Of a stretch of 64,000 nt of DNA, positions 58,545-64,000 are shown piece by piece (the first letter of the stretch is position 1; each line of letters starts with the position of its first letter). The notes under the pieces were generated by a model, which saw only the letters and a list, made by a program, of their open reading frames with translations, did no database searches and had not been told where the DNA came from. Made by a program: the position numbers and the translations under genes. Source of the DNA: Flectonema sp. DT1601 (Eukaryota; Euglenozoa; Diplonemea; Diplonemida; Diplonemidae); contig OZ025834.1 of the NCBI GenBank assembly GCA_964019425.1, positions 1 through 64,000 on the forward strand, in the 5' to 3' direction.

Positions 58545-58680
58545 CCCTGAAGAAAAAAAAAAAAAAAAAGGAAGGGGAAAAACAGGAGGGAGATTTGCAC
58601 ACAAGAACCGCGGACCAAGAGTGACGAGTGTGAGATACCAATGCCTTGCACTGCTCTAAGCCACCGTCTACCCTACAGAG
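58545..58680 (-). ncRNA. tRNA-like Pol III element (possible SINE)
   Basis: On the minus strand, TGGCTTAGAGCAG fits a tRNA A box and lies about 15 bases in from the start. GGTATCTCACACTCG resembles an anticodon arm, and TCCGCGGTTC resembles the start of a B box, though the usual TCGAATCC end is not kept. The sequence then runs into long T tracts (58545-58569 complement), which would terminate Pol III. Either a tRNA-derived SINE or a decayed tRNA gene. No second copy was found in the window. Confidence 0.35.
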
Positions 58681-58699
58681 CGTCAGCAAAGACCAATCA

Positions 58700-61219
58700 C
58701 AAGTATAAAGATCAAGAAGGTTGTGGAGAGAGATAGATTAAAAATAAGAAGGAGAGATGTTGAAATTAAAAACCTATCTAAAATAAGATCCGTCTGACCA
58801 AAAAAGAAAAAAAATAAAATAAAAAAGCAACAAAAAAAAAAAAAACATTGACATCAGAAGACATCATTCAGCATGAATTTGAGATCCAAAAAAAAAAAAA
58901 AAAAAGGAACGATGGATATGCAGAATTGGAAAAAAGAAGCAAACTACAGTAGCTATATGTAAGAAAACGGTAGAAAAATAAATAAAATATAAAAAGAAAC
59001 GCTGCATTAATTGTACTCAACTACAACTGTGAGAAGCATGTCCAAAAACGAGATAACATAACATAAGGCGACTCTTTTTCTGTGCACCAGAAGCCGTGTG
59101 AAGTCTTCGACACTTAAAGAAGAAGATAATAAAAAAGATTATTCAATAATGTTTAGAAACGCTCTGGTTTAATATTATAATTAAATCGTGCTGTACCACA
59201 CCAAATATATAGGTTTAAGGTAAAGGGTACACACTGGTAAAAGCTCTGATTGATCGAGAGAGAAATTAATTGTTTGGCTTTTGTATCATATATAAAATTT
59301 TTATTGACTTTTTGCAGGTATGGAGTGCACTAAAAAGCTTACAAACCAGACGAATCGAAGATACCAGCCTTTTACAAAAGGCTTGAGCATCGTTGTAATA
59401 TATTTTTTTCTGAATGTTGGGGAGTAGGGCGAAGTGACCAAGGAAAGATATGACGTGTCTGATGCGTGAACTACTTTAGAAGCAATTCAGCATTTTTATA
59501 TTCCTTGCACAGATCAACAGGTATGATTCAAAAGGGATGGAAAAAAGAACAAAAAAATAAAATAATTCATAATTCCAATAGTACTGTATGAAGGTGTACT
59601 TATATTTCTTTTTTCTTAAATATTGCGTCTGTGGCTGCCACAAGTACAGGGCAGACGCCACCAATCTGTTTTTGATTGAATGTATGAATTTGGTTTGCTT
59701 TGTCTACACCCCCAGTAAACAAGTCGTAAAGCAAAATAAAGTATTATCAATATAAATTTATATCACACACGAGAATACTTCTGTTTGATCTATCTCCAAA
59801 TAGATAAACGAAAACGATCGAACACCTATCTAACAGGTACAATTAAGTATGTTTGCTTAAGAATTTGAAGGTGCGATCCGAGGAAAGCGAGAAAGGCCGA
59901 GACTATTCCAGCGAAACGTAAGATTAATAAACACACTTGATCTTTATCACATGAATAAATTACGATATAAAAAAAAATAAATAAATAAATAAATTAAAAT
60001 CTTATTTTAAAAATAGATTTTAACACATATTATTTTGTGAAGTCAGGTTGAAAGCTCACAACGCATTGTTTTTTTCATGCATTCTCTTATAAATAACATG
60101 CACGATTCTCATCCTAACGAAATCGCACATAAAAAAACTACAATAAGCCAATGCTGTGTTTGAACACCTTTTTATGGTATTAATTAGGAAACGTCTATCG
60201 CAGAGCAAATCTAATGTTTATAATAAGAAGAAGAAGAAAGAAAAAAAAAAAAAGAGAAAGAGAAAAAAAAGTATTTTCAAAACTCCTTTGTATCTGAGGT
60301 AGTATTAGAATTGAAAACAACTTACCGCACAGACAATACTCGCATGATGACGCATGGAACGTAAGTCATACCACACTTGTTATTATCATTGGGGAGGTTA
60401 ATTAGTGAATTGGAAGGGCTACAGTATTTCGAATCAAGCTTTTCACAACATGACCATAGTCACAACTGCTTAACACTGTATAAATATTATAATTACATGA
60501 GACAACAACCACCTTCACGGTAGATGAATAATAATTTGTGCTATGACCGTTGCGTACAGTACGGCAACTAAAAGGGATATAAGGGAATTCGATGCAATTT
60601 CAACAAACTATGATGAACTGTCTGTTTTCATCAAATGAATTGCTTTGGGTTATGAAGTACAAGAAAGAAGTCGAGTAAAAAGCACAAGCTGCTTATTCTA
60701 CTCAACAAATCTCATAAAGGCACGATTATATCACCGGAGACGTATTACCAACGCCGTACAAGCGATTTCCACTAATTTTTTAAAAAACAAAAAACAAAAA
60801 AGAGGAGGAAGGGTTAATAAAGCGCAGTAGCTAATCTTTAAATACACTACAGCTCTTGGGATTCGATAACGCACAAAATGACGCACAAAACGAACCTTAA
60901 TAATGTATAAGACATTTAGATGTGCACATGGCACCAGTTTATTGCAAAATTAAGCAGTAAACGAAAACTGGTGTTTTTTTTTTTTTTTTTTTTTGTAAAG
61001 CCACCAAGGCTGTTTTTTTACTCAAAAGAGAAGTTTATACACAGAGATGCAGACTTTGGAATAAATCCTTTTAATTAGCAATAGTCAGACAGAAGGGGTA
61101 GCAGTACCACGCATCTGTAAGACTCTCAGCAGACTTTTCAAAGGAGCATAGGGAGGAAGCTAAAAAGAGGAGATGGTAAAGGATTGGGGAAACAGTTAAC
61201 TCTCGTGTTGGACACTCAC
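58700..61219. other. AT-rich, isolated splice-like signals
   Basis: A minus-strand donor (GTAAGTT) at 60325 follows an open ten-codon stretch starting with ATG (MRHHASIVCA), which could be a first coding exon (60355-60326). Otherwise no features. Confidence 0.35.
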
Positions 61220-61238
61220 CAATACGATTAACACACAT
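61220..61238 (-). CDS. Candidate 19-nt microexon
   Basis: Bounded on the minus strand by an acceptor GAAGCACACAG and a donor GTGAGTG. The frame MCVNRI is open. The acceptor is only moderately pyrimidine-rich. Confidence 0.25.
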
Positions 61239-62963
61239 CTGTGTGCTTCATACAGGTGAGATTAAGTCCATTTCGACAGAGAAGCGGGATCAGACATCGC
61301 TTAATTAGAAATATAAAGTGGTTAAATGTAAAAAAAAAAAACAAGAAAAACTTAATTTCTTTTTTTTTTTTTTTTTGTATCTGGGCTACTTTTTAGAAAA
61401 AAAAATAGTCCTTTTTTTTTTTCATTATCACAATGTTTCGTTTCAAACTGTGTGAACACACTCGCAGATAAAGAACATGATAAAGGATTATTTAAAAAAT
61501 AGAGTTCAGGATGAGAACAACACACTGCAGCCCATCAGAACTGTCGTGGCAAAACTGATACACGTTCTTTCACACAATTACTGTAAAAGATTAAGTGTAA
61601 GTGCCATATTCACAAGTAGAAGTGTTTCCCAAACTGAGCTAACTAACTGTTTGGTAACTATTGCTTTTGTTTTTTTTTTTCCTGAAGAGAGCTGAAGACG
61701 TGAAAAAAAATCGTCTCCGATTGATTCCCGCCCAGGTTTTTTTTTGCTCGTTGTTTTTTATCGGTTGAACCCTCAGAATTAAAAAGTGACGTGTGAGAAA
61801 ATTTTGGAAAACAATATTTTCACTGAGAACAGAAAAACTATTTAATTATTAAATAACCGACGGAAGCAAAAATGAAAACAATATAAAAGTATAGGACGCA
61901 AATATGAAAAAAAAATAAAAAAAATAGACTTTTGAATAGGCAAGTTTCACAAGAAAGCGAGTTTGCATTAAAATGTGGGGGTAAGGACAACACACTAAGT
62001 TGCTTCCCCTTCTTCTACCACATTTGTATCGCAAAAAACAGGGAAATAAAAATAGAACGAGAAATGTACACAGCATCACGCGTAGAGAACTGGCTCCCCA
62101 AGTATTGTGTAGAACCACTATTTTCCATCGCATTGACTCTGGAAGATGAAAACGAAAAAAAAGAAACAAAGTAAAACCGAAGTAAAAAAGAAATAGTAAT
62201 TCAAACAAAACATCCCATCAACCTTTATTAAAACTAAGCGGGTTAACTACTTATAATGCACTAAAAAGAAAGGTTTCAAAAGTACAAAAATACCTTAGAA
62301 CCCACCTGCTAAGTGAACGCCAAGCAGGTCGCAGTTGCTAGTGATGGTACGCAGTCCGAAAGGAAGGTCTTGGAGAGGGCATAAAAATATAAGAAGATCT
62401 GGGGGACTAATAAGACTTAGCCGTAGCTACCCTTCATGGAAGTAAATTATTAATGGGATGTCTGTGTGAACAAACAGCTATTTTTATTAAGTTATAATTT
62501 TATTTTATTTTTTTTATTACATATTTTTTTTTTTCAATTTGAACATCATCATCAAAAGTACTCCACATCATAACCGTAACCGGTGGGTACAGAGAATACA
62601 CCTACAAGCGGAATAGGTCATAAATTTCGGAGCTCTGTACGAAATTCATATGAGTCAATAGTAAAAATTATTTCTACTTCAGAACACAATTCAGTCTTAA
62701 GTTGTTTGAAGGAGGGGCCAAGGCCGCTTCTCCTTTCAATTCTTTTTTTTTTTTTTTTTTAATTTCTGTAATCCAGTTTCTTTCCGATATGTCGTTTATA
62801 ATAATTATTTTTTTTCTTTTCTTTTTCCTTCTTCTCTTCTTGCAAGGAATAGATATCATAGCAGTGGCTACGTATTTAGTAAGAGCGGTAATGTAGTTTG
62901 ATCAAACAAGCAAGCTAAGAGAACGAAAAGAAAAAAAAAAAATAAAATAAAAAAAAAACTCAC
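61239..62963. other. AT-rich, no callable gene
   Basis: Plus-strand frames at 61477-61695 (72 codons) and 61932-62174 (80 codons) are mildly coding-like but unsupported. A hairpin near 62307-62330 (CCTGCT and AGCAGG) lies in a GC-richer patch. Confidence 0.4.
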
Positions 62964-62990
62964 CAAGCAGAGGGGCTCTGTGCCATCCTT
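62964..62990 (-). CDS. Candidate 27-nt microexon
   Basis: An excellent minus-strand acceptor (TTACCATTTTCGCAG) and donor (GTGAGTT) bound 27 bases reading KDGTEPLCL. GC content is well above the flanks. Length divisible by three. Confidence 0.4.
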
Positions 62991-64000
62991 CTGCGAAAAT
63001 GGTAAGCAAGTTAGTTTGTTTTTGCTGAGACCTCCCACATGACCATACGCAATGACACATACATAGAGACTTCAGCAACGCTAGGATTAAAGATATAAAT
63101 ACAAAATACACATCACTGTCGAAATCAATGGGCTCTTTAAAAAAATAAGCATATGGCCCACCGTAGAGTCTCTTGAAGAACAGAAAAGGAAAAGCGATCG
63201 CAATAACTGTTTTATGGATTCGAGAAAGAATATCTCTCCTTGTCGAACAGTGTATGAGCAGTTCAAAAACTTGCTTCTTAACCATTCGACATTAGAGCTT
63301 AGCCCACAAAGCGCAAGAAGCTCCACTACAAGTGGGATGTTGTTAGGAATAATAATTGCTTTGATCGCCACCTTTCTTTGGTGAGAATCAGGTACGTTTC
63401 GACATTCGCTGTACTTCAAAGTTTGTTACAACGCGAACCCGAATAAAAAATAGAAAATAGCAAAAAAAAAAAATAATAATGGAGAGAGAAAGCAACTGGA
63501 ACGATGAAAAAGAAATTGTTATTTTTTCGGAACTATCTACCTCACGGTGCCTGTGGTTCGCAGCACTTCAAAATCCGTTGGCGCACGAACCCACAAATGA
63601 ATAGGAAAGTAAAGATTTGTAATGTGCTTGAAATTGTGTTGTTTTTCCTGAGTTGTAAAAAAAATACACCAACGAACCATAAAACATTCGTAAATAAGAA
63701 AAGAAAAAGAAGAAACCAAAAAAAAAAAAAAAACTTTCCGCAGTAAATAATAATGGGGATCTCGCTTCTGCATACAAATAAGAAAGAGGAGTTGGATCTC
63801 AGATTCACTACAAAAAACAAAAAACCACAAAAATCCTACCACAGCATCAGGAGAAAGTAACAGGTCAGAGACGGAAAAGATCAGCAAAGGATTCCTCTAA
63901 AGAAGAGAAAAAACAATTACAAGTTTTAAAAAAAAGAGAGAGAAAAAGACACTAAAACAACAAGATAATCGCAATAACAACAACAACTAAGAAGGTAAAA
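62991..64000. other. AT-rich right end, no callable gene
   Basis: Overlapping minus-strand frames at 62.9-63.4 and 63.5-63.9 kb are Phe-rich products of A/T tracts. If the microexon at 62964-62990 is real, upstream exons lie to the right of the window or here, but I cannot define one. Confidence 0.4.

Noticed and set aside
1-64000. CRISPR arrays, bacterial operons, rRNA genes
   Set aside because: The only regular repeats are satellites without spacers, introns show the DNA is eukaryotic, and I saw no rRNA-like sequence.

Overview
The window is nuclear DNA of a eukaryote, probably a protist that I cannot place. Evidence for this is AT-rich intergenic DNA with long A and T homopolymers, protein-coding genes with short GT-AG introns, a eukaryotic SLC44/CTL-type membrane transporter, and a satellite-rich left flank next to Penelope-like retroelement sequence and a Crinkler/RHS-like ATPase. 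That combination is typical of subtelomeric DNA in several protist lineages.

Layout. Bases 1-1341 are an 8-bp G-rich minisatellite of about 167 units. Bases 1342-14551 are 32 complete and one partial copy of a 411-bp satellite with no variation that I can see. 14.55-16.59 kb is non-coding and built of diverged duplications. 16.6-24.9 kb is an accessory zone on the minus strand: a P-loop ATPase gene, a short Penelope-like (PLE) fragment, an HNH-nuclease-like exon, a longer decayed PLE copy with short terminal repeats, and an unrecognised coding remnant. 26.5-38.1 kb is the conventional gene block, all on the minus strand: a hypothetical protein, a Ser-rich short coiled-coil protein, a long coiled-coil protein, a Gln-rich protein, a tail-anchored coiled-coil protein and a five-exon choline-transporter-like gene. 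An orphan terminal exon lies at 35.1 kb. Several of these genes have a good 3' splice site just upstream of the start codon, so the leaders contain introns or are trans-spliced.

38.1-64 kb has no long gene and is full of A/T tracts. It is not empty. On the minus strand there are small splice-bounded exons, best at 43.70-43.95 kb, that suggest at least one intron-rich gene with long introns. On the plus strand there are several codon-like ORFs of 77-135 residues. GC-richer islands form hairpins, including a hairpin family repeated three times at 45.65-46.23 kb, and a tRNA-like Pol III element lies at 58.6 kb.

Functional reading. The left third is a repeat and mobile-element environment holding nuclease/ATPase modules of the kind seen in Crinkler-RHS proteins. 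The middle third is ordinary housekeeping sequence. The right third is poorly resolved and is where transcript data would change the annotation most. All domain names come from motif recognition by eye; no search was run.
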